The notes under the pieces: generated by a model
Seen by the model: the letters and a program-made list of their open reading frames with translations, nothing else
Databases searched by the model: none
Told to the model about the DNA's origin: nothing
Translations under genes and position numbers: made by a program
Source of the DNA: Gammaproteobacteria bacterium
Lineage (GTDB): Bacteria > Pseudomonadota > Gammaproteobacteria > Pseudomonadales > Pseudohongiellaceae
DNA: 64,000 nucleotides
Assembly (NCBI GenBank): GCA_009692305.1
Contig: SHZK01000003.1
Span: 62,001-126,000, forward strand
Reading direction: 5' to 3'
Part shown: one piece after another, positions 26,612-35,250 of the stretch
Layout: each line of letters starts with the position of its first letter
How positions within the stretch are numbered: the first letter of the stretch is position 1

Positions 26612-27421
26612 TTACAGTTGTAATGCGGCTCTGAGTTCGGCAGCAGTCAGGTCTTGAACGTACACGGCAGAACCTTGGTCAAACTCCCGCGCGCGCGCCA
26701 ACGCACCGACTACCACTGGCTCAAACCCTGCATCGATTACCAGATTCACCGTAACTGCGACAGCCGCCTGATCATCGCCCGCGATCGGGATCGCCACCAG
26801 TGCACCGTCGCGATGATGCTTGTCATGCACCGACTGATAGCCGATGGCATTGAATGCGCGCACGAGGCGCACACCGGGCAGGTATTCTGCCGAGGCAACG
26901 CCAGTCCCCTTGTCGAGTGCTGCCTGTGCCATCTCACCATCGCGACGCGGATAGGGATTGCCGCAGTCGATCACAATCTTGCCCTGCATCATGGCAGCGA
27001 AGTCACGCCCTACCTGTGGCAGCGCGGCATAGGGTACGGCAATAAAAATCACGTCACCAAACTCGACTGCATCTATTGGCATACCCGCGCGCGCATTGGG
27101 ACTGGCTTGTTGCACCAGTTCGGCAAGTTCGTCAGGGTTACGTGAAGAGAACAGGATATGGTGTCCGGCCGCTGCCCAACGCAGGCCAACGGCACCGCCG
27201 ATATTTCCGGAACCGATGATGCCGATGCGCAGTGGTTGCGGGCTCTGTGCGCCCAACACGCCGGGAATGGTAACTGCGATGGCGCCGAGTGCTGACTGCA
27301 GCAGACGCAGGGTGAACTGGCGTCGGGTGTACTTGCTATGAGTGTACTTGCTATGAGTGAGCTTGCGACGGGTGAACTTACTATGGGTGTACTTACTATG
27401 GGTGTTGGGTGATTTAAACAT
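26612..27421 (-). CDS. Tat-exported NAD(P)-binding protein of the F420-reductase-like group
   Basis: A 269-residue protein with a Rossmann fold, RIGIIGSGNIGGAVGLRWAAAGHHILFSSRNPDEL, typical of NADPH-dependent F420 reductase-like and NAD-binding 2 proteins. Further motifs are FIAVPYAALPQVG and KIVIDCGNPYP. Ahead of it is a twin-arginine leader: TRRQFTLRLLQSALGAIAVTIPGVLGAQ. The n-region is swollen by six pentapeptide units (THSKY, THSKF, TRRKL, THSKY, THSKY, TRRQF; residues 7-36), which duplicates the RR pair. Export of a reductase with bound cofactor fits Tat use. ATG at 27421 chosen because GGAG precedes it; the frame reaches 27463. Confidence 0.75.
   Translation of the reverse strand: MFKSPNTHSKYTHSKFTRRKLTHSKYTHSKYTRRQFTLRLLQSALGAIAVTIPGVLGAQSPQPLRIGIIGSGNIGGAVGLRWAAAGHHILFSSRNPDELAELVQQASPNARAGMPIDAVEFGDVIFIAVPYAALPQVGRDFAAMMQGKIVIDCGNPYPRRDGEMAQAALDKGTGVASAEYLPGVRLVRAFNAIGYQSVHDKHHRDGALVAIPIAGDDQAAVAVTVNLVIDAGFEPVVVGALARAREFDQGSAVYVQDLTAAELRAALQL
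27314..27403 (-). repeat. 15-bp tandem repeats inside the Tat leader gene
   Basis: Six in-frame 15-nt units that can be grouped as two 45-nt triplets. On the plus strand units read like GTGTACTTGCTATGA. Each unit encodes five residues, so changes in copy number preserve the frame but alter the length of the leader. Confidence 0.8.
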
Positions 27422-27526
27422 GGAGTGCTCCGGCGCAGTCAGGACAGCTTCAGGATACTGCAAATCGGCAACCCCTGCACAGACGTCACTTACACTGGTT
27501 TATAGTCTCACCAGTTTATACGACAG

Positions 27527-29713
27527 CTAGAAGGTGGCGCGAACCTTGAACACAAACTGCGTGCCGGTAGTGACACAGCTGCGCTCGATTTCACGCAGCT
27601 TGTCATTACGCAGATAGCCATGGTAGCGGTAGCGTTTGTTGCAGCGTTCGAAGTCCAGTGCGTTATTCACCTCCGCGCGATAGGTGAAGGAGTAATAGCC
27701 GACTTTTTCCGCGAACAAAATCAAATCCGGACGGACTTTACCAGCGTTAAAGAACACCACGTTATCGATGTCGTAGCGTACGCGGTTGCCACCGGTGCCA
27801 CCCATGTTGCCGATCCCGTCCTGATAATTCAGGCCATAGCTGAGATTCTGCGCCGGCAGGTCATGGCGGAAACCGAGCCGGAAACTGCCCCGGTCGTAAG
27901 GGATCACGGTGCGTGTCTTCGCAATCAGCGGATCATAGATATAGGCGTCTTCCAGATTCAGACCGGCTGTGATTACGGCTTGCGGCAGGTTCATGAAACC
28001 GAGTCGGATGCTGGCGTTCAGATACAAGCCAAAGATCTTGCCGTCGCCGACATTACCGTTCGTGCTCAGCAGCGTCTGTGCATTTGGGGAAATGTCGATC
28101 TTGCCGATCGCATTGCGATTGTCGAAATAAAAGAAGCGCGAATTGAGCACGCCGCCATCGTTGGGGAGGCGGTAGTCCAGGTTGACGTTGTAACGCCAGC
28201 TTTCCTCCTGTGCCAGCTCCGGATTGCCAGCAACAGTGTCCTGATCGTCATCCTGCTGGTTTACGCCGGCCGAGAAATCAGCGAAGCTCAATTGCGACAC
28301 GTCTTTCTCTGCAGACATGCGCAGCTGCAGGCTGCGGGAAATAGCCAAGCGGAAATCCAGTTTCGGTTTGATGAAATCGAAATCGCGCCGCTTGTTAACA
28401 TCGCCAGTCTGTTCAATTTCAGACACTTCGTACAGCAAGCTGCTTTCGAGCGACATACGCGCATTGATCTGCCAGTTATGTAGGGCAAAACCTTCATAGC
28501 GAATCTCTTCCACTTCGGATATGGCATTGGGTAGATTGACTGGCCGCAGGCCGCCATAAGCGGGCGACCCCGCACCGAGAGCGGCGACACCGAGTCGAAG
28601 CGCAGAGTTCTGCGTGGTCTGCGCGCCTTCGATGCCCAGTTCCAATGACTGACCCGCCACTACATTCCAGGCGTAAGACGTGCGTACGATGCGCTCCTGA
28701 TAACGACTCGCTGTATCCAGAAACAGGTTCTTCTTCTCGGGCTGGCCGGGACCTGCAGCAACATGGCGCTCCCGCGTCGTGGCATCGTTCTTTTCATTGC
28801 CGATGAACAACAGCTTGTACTTGCCGCCGTCACTGAAGTTGTGTTCGTAGTCGCCACCAAATTCCCAGTTGTCCGCAGTCGATGGCAAGGTCTCGCGCTC
28901 GAGAACTATCGACGTGGGAGAGGTTTTTAAATCGGTAATGGTGCGCAGCAGATTCGCTGGAGGATCGCTCTCGCTGTACAGACCATTCAGCGCGAAGCGA
29001 TCGACTTCGGTTGGTTGGTACACGATGTTGGAATTCAGCCGGTAAGCGGTTTGTTCGCGGATGCGATCAAACGCACGCGTCTCATTGGGTGACTGGTCGC
29101 CCAGCAGGCTGATTTCAAAACTCTCCTGTTTCTCGTAACCGGAACTTACGTCCGCACTCAACAGGTAGTTAAGCTGGCCCGTTTGTCCGCTATAGGAAAA
29201 GGTACCGAGGGGTTCTATCGTGCCATCCCCAAAATGAGTAAAACCCAACTCGGTAGCAAGGCTCGATGTGGATTGCGCTTCGCGCAGTACGATGTTGACC
29301 AGTTGTCCGCTATTGCGCACATCGAGATCGCCCGAAGTGCCCCGAATAATCTCGATATATTCCACCTGATCGGCCGCGATCCGATCCAGCTGGCTGCTGG
29401 CCTCGTTGGCCTTGCCCGCCATGCGTTTGCCGTTAATCAGGATCTGGCTTTCGCCGCCGAGGCCGCGATTATTGGTGTTGCCAAAGCTCGGTACCTGGTT
29501 ACCACCTTGCAGCGCCAGCCCGATGCCAGGAATACGATTGAGCATGTCGTTCACGGACACGGCGCCATACTGGGCGAAGTAGGACGCAGGGTAGGTGACT
29601 GTGGCGTTTTCCGCGCTGACATCTTGCGCCGAGGCCAGGTTGGGAAGGATGAAGCTAGATAGGACTGAAACCAGAATTGTTTTGCCAAATATTGCAGAAT
29701 GCTTCTCTCGCAT
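27527..29713 (-). CDS. TonB-dependent outer-membrane receptor
   Basis: A 728-residue receptor with a signal peptide (ends near LASAQDV). The plug domain has VSVNDMLNRIPGIGLALQGG, NNRGLGGESQILINGKRMAGK, and QVEYIEIIRGTSGDLDVRNSGQLVNIVL, and a long beta-barrel ends in FKVRATF. The plug most resembles outer-membrane receptors that have IPGI and NGKR motifs; ligand unknown. It shares strand with the downstream Tat-exported protein gene and with the upstream DUF6152 and secreted-family genes, separated from the latter by a strong hairpin. The barrel carries many long loops, and no iron or heme motif is evident. Confidence 0.88.
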   Translation of the reverse strand: MREKHSAIFGKTILVSVLSSFILPNLASAQDVSAENATVTYPASYFAQYGAVSVNDMLNRIPGIGLALQGGNQVPSFGNTNNRGLGGESQILINGKRMAGKANEASSQLDRIAADQVEYIEIIRGTSGDLDVRNSGQLVNIVLREAQSTSSLATELGFTHFGDGTIEPLGTFSYSGQTGQLNYLLSADVSSGYEKQESFEISLLGDQSPNETRAFDRIREQTAYRLNSNIVYQPTEVDRFALNGLYSESDPPANLLRTITDLKTSPTSIVLERETLPSTADNWEFGGDYEHNFSDGGKYKLLFIGNEKNDATTRERHVAAGPGQPEKKNLFLDTASRYQERIVRTSYAWNVVAGQSLELGIEGAQTTQNSALRLGVAALGAGSPAYGGLRPVNLPNAISEVEEIRYEGFALHNWQINARMSLESSLLYEVSEIEQTGDVNKRRDFDFIKPKLDFRLAISRSLQLRMSAEKDVSQLSFADFSAGVNQQDDDQDTVAGNPELAQEESWRYNVNLDYRLPNDGGVLNSRFFYFDNRNAIGKIDISPNAQTLLSTNGNVGDGKIFGLYLNASIRLGFMNLPQAVITAGLNLEDAYIYDPLIAKTRTVIPYDRGSFRLGFRHDLPAQNLSYGLNYQDGIGNMGGTGGNRVRYDIDNVVFFNAGKVRPDLILFAEKVGYYSFTYRAEVNNALDFERCNKRYRYHGYLRNDKLREIERSCVTTGTQFVFKVRATF

Positions 29714-29751
29714 TGGTTACTATTCTCGGCTGGTAGAAAGTGAATCGGAGA

Positions 29752-29811
29752 AAATAAAAGGGGTCAGAGTAAAAATGCAGCACTGTATTTTTACTCTGAC
29801 CCCTTTTATTT
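29752..29811. repeat. long perfect-type hairpin with GGGGTCAGAGT core
   Basis: Inverted repeat with arms of about 29 bp, one mismatch and a two-base spacer. The core GGGGTCAGAGTAAAAA is a motif I recall as common in REP-type palindromes associated with RAYT (TnpA-REP) transposases. It sits between the DUF6152 gene and the TonB receptor gene, 7 bases past the stop of the first, and could also stop or stabilise transcripts. No RAYT gene is in the window. Confidence 0.85.
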
Positions 29812-29817
29812 CTTTTT

Positions 29818-30276
29818 TTACTGCTGGCCAGGTTCGGTAGTGTCGCGACCATCGCGGGGCGCGCCGGTACCGGAAGAGCCCATGAAGAATTTGCGGCCGT
29901 CTTCAAAGGTAACATCACGGCCATTGGCACGGGCGCTGCGATCCTTGCTCTGGTATCCGTCGACGACGATCATCGCGCCGAGTGGAATCGTGGCACGGGA
30001 CAGGCCGCGACGCAGCAAGGTGTTCGGTGTGCCGCCCTCGACCATCCATACCTGCTTGCTGCCGTCGTCATTGGTGATTTCCAGATGTATCCAGGTGTGT
30101 GGATTCACCCACTCCACCTTGACGATTGGTCCGCGTAACACCACTGGCCGGTTCGGATCGAACTCGGCGCTGAAGGCGTGATGCCCCACGGCGGGAATAC
30201 TGGTCAGCATGGCCAGACCGGCAGCTGCCAACGCGGCGGCACCCAGACTGCAGATCACTCGAATTGGTTTGCCCAT
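29818..30276 (-). CDS. exported DUF6152-type protein
   Basis: A 152-residue exported protein. The N-terminus MGKPIRVICSLGAAALAAAGLAMLTSIPAVG is a signal peptide. The mature part begins HHAFSAEFDPNRPVVLRGPIVKVEWVNPHTWIHLE, which I recognise as the pattern of the DUF6152 family, a small beta-rich (OB-like) exported domain of unknown function. A Gly/Arg-rich tail follows. The ATG at 30276 has GGAGAAG just upstream; the open frame runs on to 30390 inside the neighbour. It lies 46 bases downstream of the secreted-family gene at 30323-31444, so they probably share a transcript. Confidence 0.75.
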   Translation of the reverse strand: MGKPIRVICSLGAAALAAAGLAMLTSIPAVGHHAFSAEFDPNRPVVLRGPIVKVEWVNPHTWIHLEITNDDGSKQVWMVEGGTPNTLLRRGLSRATIPLGAMIVVDGYQSKDRSARANGRDVTFEDGRKFFMGSSGTGAPRDGRDTTEPGQQ

Positions 30277-30322
30277 AGTGCTTCTCCTGAATGTGTCTCT
30301 TGCATGTGTGCAGTACAGTGTT

Positions 30323-31444
30323 TTATCGGGTTGGATTGGGTACGCCTTCCGGGGCTTCACCGCGGAATTCAGCCTCGAGCATACGAGCACCTTTCATAAT
30401 ACCTTCCAGTGCATAGTTCGCTTCGTGACAGGCGTATTCGAATACTTTATTGGGGCTGCGCGGCCAGGAATATTCACCAGTGAATGGTGCAGACCATACA
30501 GTGGGGTCGTCTACGGTAAACGTGTAGATCAACTTGTCGCCACTCTCCATGCGGAAACGTTCGGTGACTTTCATATTGGCCGAGCCTTGTGAATACGCCG
30601 GCATGTCGCGGAAATTGGTGGTTTCTACCACCAGCGTGTCGTCTTCCCACCAGCCGATGGAATCACCCAACCATTTGGTGATGTGGGCCGGGTCGTGCTC
30701 GGCATTCATGCGCACGATGCGGGCTTCGTGCACCATTTCGATCTGGATGATGACGGTGTCTTCGCTCTGCACGATACGCTTATGGTTGTTATACAGTGCC
30801 GGCATCATGGGCGGGCCACCGGTGGAGCTGAATGACAGCAGGCAACGCTCAGCGAATGGGCGCTGTTCCGGATTGTCATAGGGGCCTGGTGCATCCAGGC
30901 CGGCATCCAGCCAGTAGGCAGTACCGTCATTCGCGCCCCCTTCTCTTACTGGTGCCGCTTCACCAGCACCGAGAGCTTCGCGACGTGCTGCGCGGCGCTC
31001 ATCGGTAACAGGTGGGAATTGGCCATCCGGCGGATCGATGATGATTGAAGTGCGCCAGTTGCCATCAATCTGGAAGGCGCTGGTGCCGGCATCGATCCAA
31101 AACGTGTTGTAACCACCAACGTTGCCTGAAGCACCGGTGGAGCCATCGCCGCCCTGCGGTGGCGCGGTACGATTCGGGTCGCTGGCCTGGTTGCGTTCGA
31201 TATCACGCTCCAGTGCCCGCGCGGCAATCGCCGCTGCTTCATCGTTGGTGAGGAACATCTTGTCCCCGTATTCCCGCGGTCGCGTCATCGGCGTCAGGGT
31301 GGACACGTCATAGGTGCCAGACAGATCCGGATGGCCACTTGCCGTGCGCTTGATGTCATTGCCCTGCGCGACAGCAAGCTGCGCGAGCACCAGCCCAGTC
31401 AGGGACAACATACCGAGGCACACATTCTTGATTTGATTGCGCAT
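30323..31444 (-). CDS. secreted family protein, paralog 1
   Basis: A 373-residue exported protein of a family I know only as hypothetical. It has a signal peptide (ends AVAQG), then GHPDLSGTYDVSTLTPMTRPREYGDKMFLTNDEA. Conserved motifs shared with the other copies here are ERCLLSFSSTGGPPMMPALYNN, IVQSEDTVIIQIEMVHEARIVRM, WWEDDTLVVETTNF and FEYACHEANYALEGI. The repeated His, Glu and Cys residues in VHEAR and YACHE could bind a ligand or metal, but that is inference. A GAGGAGA ribosome-binding site precedes the ATG. It is 17 bases from paralog 2 and 46 from the DUF6152 gene, an operon-like arrangement. Confidence 0.7.
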   Translation of the reverse strand: MRNQIKNVCLGMLSLTGLVLAQLAVAQGNDIKRTASGHPDLSGTYDVSTLTPMTRPREYGDKMFLTNDEAAAIAARALERDIERNQASDPNRTAPPQGGDGSTGASGNVGGYNTFWIDAGTSAFQIDGNWRTSIIIDPPDGQFPPVTDERRAARREALGAGEAAPVREGGANDGTAYWLDAGLDAPGPYDNPEQRPFAERCLLSFSSTGGPPMMPALYNNHKRIVQSEDTVIIQIEMVHEARIVRMNAEHDPAHITKWLGDSIGWWEDDTLVVETTNFRDMPAYSQGSANMKVTERFRMESGDKLIYTFTVDDPTVWSAPFTGEYSWPRSPNKVFEYACHEANYALEGIMKGARMLEAEFRGEAPEGVPNPTR

Positions 31445-31461
31445 AAATTATCTCCTCGAAC

Positions 31462-32322
31462 TCAGTCAATATTGCGCGGGAGTGGATGCCTGCGCGCCTC
31501 GCCATAGATCAACTCTTCTACAAATTCCACACACCTGAAATCCATCAAGCGCGCGTTTTCTTCGATGCGACGATAGATTGGCATCTTGATCGTGAACGGC
31601 TCGGTAAGAACCTGTGGGTCCTCGATAGTGGCCGTGTATTCGATGTGGCTCGGGCCGATCATGGTATAGCGCTCTACCACATGCAATTCATAGCTGTGAT
31701 GGCTGCCGGCGCGATCAAACCAGGTGCCTTCGGCGAGACCGGTGACATCCACTACCAGCGTGTCGCCTTCCCAGCTGCCAACAGACCAGCCCATCCAGGA
31801 ATCAACCTGCGAGGGACCTGGGTTGTCGAGATAGATATCCCTTACCGCACCGGCATATTGGTAGGCGATAAAGAAATCATTCTCGCTCTGCACAATCTGG
31901 AACGGGTGGGGCATATAGGTGGCGCGGGGGACGCCGGGAAGGTAGCACTTCACTTCCGGGTCGCGCTCGCTCCAGTTGGCCATGTTTTCTTCTTTCAGCG
32001 CCCGCGCTGCCGGGGTATAGGGAATGCCGCCGCCACCGACGATGACGCCCATGCTACCGGGTACGGCAGCCACCGCTCCCATGCGCAAGGTTGGAATGGC
32101 AGGCACCGGATTGATGGGGCCCTCGCGCATCTGCAAGGAATGGCGCGCGATATGGGGTTCGATATCGTAATTGGCCTCATTCAGGGTCTGCCATATACCG
32201 CTGAAATCGGGGCGGCCATTGGCCAGTCTGGGGATGTCCTGAGCGGTGAGGGGAGCAGCTGCTAAAGACAGCGCTGAAGACAGCGCTAAAGCCAGGGTGA
32301 GTTTGCCAACTGATGTCTGCAT
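31462..32322 (-). CDS. secreted family protein, paralog 2 (divergent)
   Basis: A 286-residue exported protein with signal peptide (ends LTAQD) followed by IPRLANGRPDFSGIWQTLNEANYDIE, the same opening theme as the other three members. It retains HPFQIVQSENDFFIAYQY, VGSWEGDTLVVDVTGL and a late YTATIEDPQVLTEPFTI block. However, it lacks the C-terminal YACHE motif, which reads DFRCVEFVEELIYGE instead, and is about 80 residues shorter. It is probably the first gene of the unit running through paralog 1 and DUF6152. Confidence 0.68.
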   Translation of the reverse strand: MQTSVGKLTLALALSSALSLAAAPLTAQDIPRLANGRPDFSGIWQTLNEANYDIEPHIARHSLQMREGPINPVPAIPTLRMGAVAAVPGSMGVIVGGGGIPYTPAARALKEENMANWSERDPEVKCYLPGVPRATYMPHPFQIVQSENDFFIAYQYAGAVRDIYLDNPGPSQVDSWMGWSVGSWEGDTLVVDVTGLAEGTWFDRAGSHHSYELHVVERYTMIGPSHIEYTATIEDPQVLTEPFTIKMPIYRRIEENARLMDFRCVEFVEELIYGEARRHPLPRNID

Positions 32323-32456
32323 CTGTTACTCCGCGCGACTTTGGTTTTTTTTGAGGCTCCGGCACTGGGTCGGGTCCTGTGTTCTGTAGATACTTCTTAC
32401 ATGTTGCAGGGCGCAAGTTTAACGCCTGCGCGTCACAGTTGCCTAGGTTTTCCGTG

Positions 32457-32867
32457 CTACTGCGGGTCGAGACGAAAGAAATATCGGGGCGGAAAGCCAG
32501 TGATGAAGCGAAATACCGCGCCCAGGGGATGGTCAGCATTGACGCGCTCGGCTTCAGCGCCTTCCGCCAGAGTGGCCCGGTAGTCCAACGGCCCAGCTCC
32601 CAGATCTACTCGTACCTCCGGATTGGCGCGCGCCTGACGATACCAGGCCCGCGGCCAGTGATTCACCGCGACATACAGTTGCGCATTGCTGCTCAACCGG
32701 GCTACCACGCGATCATGTGCAGCACCCGCATCATTGTAGGTAGTTATAACAAGTGTTTCTTGGCCGCCCGGTTGAAAATAACCAAGCATTGATTCAAACG
32801 CGACCACCAGTCCGACATAGACCAGTAATACGCCACCAAGGATTTGCAGGGATTTCTTCATCGCCAT
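32457..32867 (-). CDS. deazaflavin-dependent nitroreductase-like protein
   Basis: A 136-residue protein with one N-terminal hydrophobic helix (residues 7-28). A small domain follows, resembling the split-barrel F420/deazaflavin-dependent nitroreductase family (DUF385): LYVAVNHWPRAWYRQARANPEVRVDLGAGPLDYRATLAEGAEAERV. The N-terminal strand and cofactor loop typical of longer members are reduced, so cofactor binding is uncertain. It stands 134 bases from paralog 2 and is transcribed in the same direction. Another F420-reductase-like gene lies at 26.6-27.4 kb, but both could use flavin or NADP rather than F420. Confidence 0.55.
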   Translation of the reverse strand: MAMKKSLQILGGVLLVYVGLVVAFESMLGYFQPGGQETLVITTYNDAGAAHDRVVARLSSNAQLYVAVNHWPRAWYRQARANPEVRVDLGAGPLDYRATLAEGAEAERVNADHPLGAVFRFITGFPPRYFFRLDPQ

Positions 32868-32987
32868 TTGGTTGCCATGCCTTTGCTATACGAATCGGGG
32901 CGAATGCACTGATTGGGCCTACTCTAATGTTCCGTTTCGACGCACACAAGTGCAGAATAGGGCAGCTCACTGCAACGGGAGGCCAAC

Positions 32988-34013
32988 ATGCCAGCTCACC
33001 ACACCGATATCCTGCGATTGAATTGGATGGCAGCTATAGCAAAATTGTTCACCGCAATTTTGTGCAGATCGATTTTGCTCACAGCTGCGCTGGGCAGCTC
33101 AGTCAGCTTCGCGCAACAGGTGACGGATCAGGCAGCTGCTCTTTATACGCCATGGGGTCACCCGGACTTGCAGGGGGTGTGGGATCGTCGCACGATTACC
33201 CCGCTGGAACGCCCGGAGCGCTTCGCCGACAAGGCCATTCTGAGTGCAGATGAAATTATTGCCTATGAGCGCGCCAGTGCCGCACGGGACGATGGCAGGC
33301 CGCTGGACTTCGCGCGCTCTGGCATCAGTGTGCATGACCCTGCCGATCTGGATTACGGCAGTACCGTGCTGGCAACCGGTCAGACTTCTTTGGTGGTCGA
33401 TCCGCCGAACGGTCGTGTACCAGCGCTGACCGATGCAGCCCGTGCGCGTATTGCCGCGCAGGCGCAGGCAAGAGAGGGACGTGGCCCGGCCGATAGTTGG
33501 CTGGATCGTTCTCTCACCGAGCGTTGTCTTACCTGGGGCGTGCCCCAGGGCATGTTGCCGCAGGCTTATAACAACAATATCCAGATTGTGCAGACTCCCA
33601 ACGAAGTGCTGATCCTGAATGAAATGGTGCATGATGTACGCATCGTGCCGCTCGATGGACGTCCCCACATACCCGCTGCTATTACCCAGTGGCATGGAGA
33701 TCCGAAGGGCCATTGGGAAGGTGACACGCTGGTCGTGGAATCAACCAATTTCTCCCCACAAGCGGAATTCCAGCGCTCCGGTGCCAACCTGCAGCTGGTG
33801 GAACGCTTCCGCCGTACTGGTCCGCAAACGCTGGCCTACGAATTTACCGTGCAAGATGCCAGTACCTGGGTGCAACCATGGACCGTTGCCTTTCCGATGA
33901 CGCGCACCGATCAGCCCGTGTATGAATTCGCCTGTCACGAAGGCAACTATGGACTGAAGAATATTTTGGGTGCAGCGCGGGTGCTGGAATTGGAAAGTAC
34001 ACAGTCGCAATAA
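32988..34013 (+). CDS. secreted family protein, paralog 3
   Basis: A 341-residue exported protein with a long signal peptide (cleavage near SVSFAQ). It then reads WGHPDLQGVWDRRTITPLERPERFADKAILSADE. All family motifs are present: ERCLTWGVPQGMLPQAYNNNIQIVQT, LNEMVHDVRIVPLDG, WEGDTLVVESTNF, and YEFACHEGNYGLKNIL near the C-terminus. A strong GGGAGG ribosome-binding site fixes the start at 32988. It heads a plus-strand group with the NHL protein (62 bases later) and the metallo-beta-lactamase. Confidence 0.72.
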   Translation: MPAHHTDILRLNWMAAIAKLFTAILCRSILLTAALGSSVSFAQQVTDQAAALYTPWGHPDLQGVWDRRTITPLERPERFADKAILSADEIIAYERASAARDDGRPLDFARSGISVHDPADLDYGSTVLATGQTSLVVDPPNGRVPALTDAARARIAAQAQAREGRGPADSWLDRSLTERCLTWGVPQGMLPQAYNNNIQIVQTPNEVLILNEMVHDVRIVPLDGRPHIPAAITQWHGDPKGHWEGDTLVVESTNFSPQAEFQRSGANLQLVERFRRTGPQTLAYEFTVQDASTWVQPWTVAFPMTRTDQPVYEFACHEGNYGLKNILGAARVLELESTQSQ

Positions 34014-34075
34014 ACTACCAACCGGCGCTCGCTGATCCGGATTGAGTCGAATAAAAAAACTGGAGAGAATCAATA

Positions 34076-35212
34076 ATGCGCTTATCCGAAATATGCCGAA
34101 CTGGAGCCGGCTTGTTGCTGGTCACGCTCGCCACCGGCAGCTTCGCCCAATCATGGACCGACCAATATCCCCCTGCGGTAAATCATGGTGTATCGCCCTA
34201 CATTCCAGAGCCGGAATGGTTGCAGCCATTTTCCGAGCCGGGTTTTGCGTGGGGCTCCCATCCTGGATTATTCGTCGAATCTCCGGAGCGAATCTTCGTC
34301 ATCCAACGGGGTGAACTGCACGTGCCCGAGCCGCTGCCAGAGGGTTTCGATTATTTTTACGGCTCCGTTACGGGTCTTTCTGCATTACAGCCACCAGCTG
34401 GCACGCAGCGGATAATGCGCAATGTGATTTTTGTCGTGAATGACAAGGGCGAGCTGATCGAGAACTGGAATCACTGGGATCATTTGTTCGAAGGCACTGG
34501 CGGCCCGCACAAGATTGTTATAAGCCCTTACGACCCCGAGCGCCGGGTATGGGTCATCAACGATGGCCATCAGCAGATTCACGCCTTTTCCAACGACGGC
34601 AAGGAACTGCTGCTGACCCTGGGCATCAAGGACGAGACAGCGAACGACGAGACCCATCTCGGGCGGCCACAAGACATCGCATTTCTGCGTGATGGCAGCA
34701 TGGTCGTAGCCGATGGGCTGACCAATTCACGGGTCATCAAATTCGACCAGAACGGCAAGTACCTGACGGCGTGGGGCAGCAAAGGCTCCGCGGAAGGTCA
34801 GTTCGATGCCGTGCATTCCATAGCCACCGACAATCAGGATCGCATCTATGTGGCTGATCGCAACAATGACCGCGTGCAGGTGTTTGGACCGGACGGCGCG
34901 CATCTCGCTACCTGGCCAGAACTGAATTTCCCGAATCATATTTTGATCACCGCGAATCAGGATGTGTGGGTGTCCGACAATCAACCAGTGCGCATTATCA
35001 AGTTTGATACCGAGGGCAAGCGCCTGTTTTCCTGGGATGCCCATGGTAATGCCCCGGGTGAATTCGGCGAACTGCATGAATTCGGGGTGGATGTGAATGG
35101 CAATTGGTACGGCGCAGATAACGTGCTGGGCCGGTCCCAGAAGTTTGTACCAAAAGCCGGAGCAGACCCGATGCAACTGTTAGGACTGCCGGTACCAATG
35201 GCGACAAGATAG
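34076..35212 (+). CDS. exported NHL-repeat protein
   Basis: A 378-residue exported beta-propeller. A signal peptide ends near GSFAQ. The propeller blades include HKIVISPYDPERRVWVINDGHQQIHAFSNDG, DIAFLRDGSMVVADGLTNSRVIKFDQNGKYLTAWG, HSIATDNQDRIYVADRNNDRVQVFGPDG, HILITANQDVWVSDNQPVRIIKFDTEGK and EFGVDVNGNWYGADN. This is similar in layout to peptidyl-alpha-hydroxyglycine lyases, but the metal and catalytic residues are not secure. GGAGAG precedes the ATG. It lies between paralog 3 and the B3 metallo-beta-lactamase gene, with short gaps on both sides, so co-transcription is likely. Confidence 0.8.
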   Translation: MRLSEICRTGAGLLLVTLATGSFAQSWTDQYPPAVNHGVSPYIPEPEWLQPFSEPGFAWGSHPGLFVESPERIFVIQRGELHVPEPLPEGFDYFYGSVTGLSALQPPAGTQRIMRNVIFVVNDKGELIENWNHWDHLFEGTGGPHKIVISPYDPERRVWVINDGHQQIHAFSNDGKELLLTLGIKDETANDETHLGRPQDIAFLRDGSMVVADGLTNSRVIKFDQNGKYLTAWGSKGSAEGQFDAVHSIATDNQDRIYVADRNNDRVQVFGPDGAHLATWPELNFPNHILITANQDVWVSDNQPVRIIKFDTEGKRLFSWDAHGNAPGEFGELHEFGVDVNGNWYGADNVLGRSQKFVPKAGADPMQLLGLPVPMATR

Positions 35213-35250
35213 ACAATTCATCAATGTTTGTTAAGCAAGGGAGACACCTC

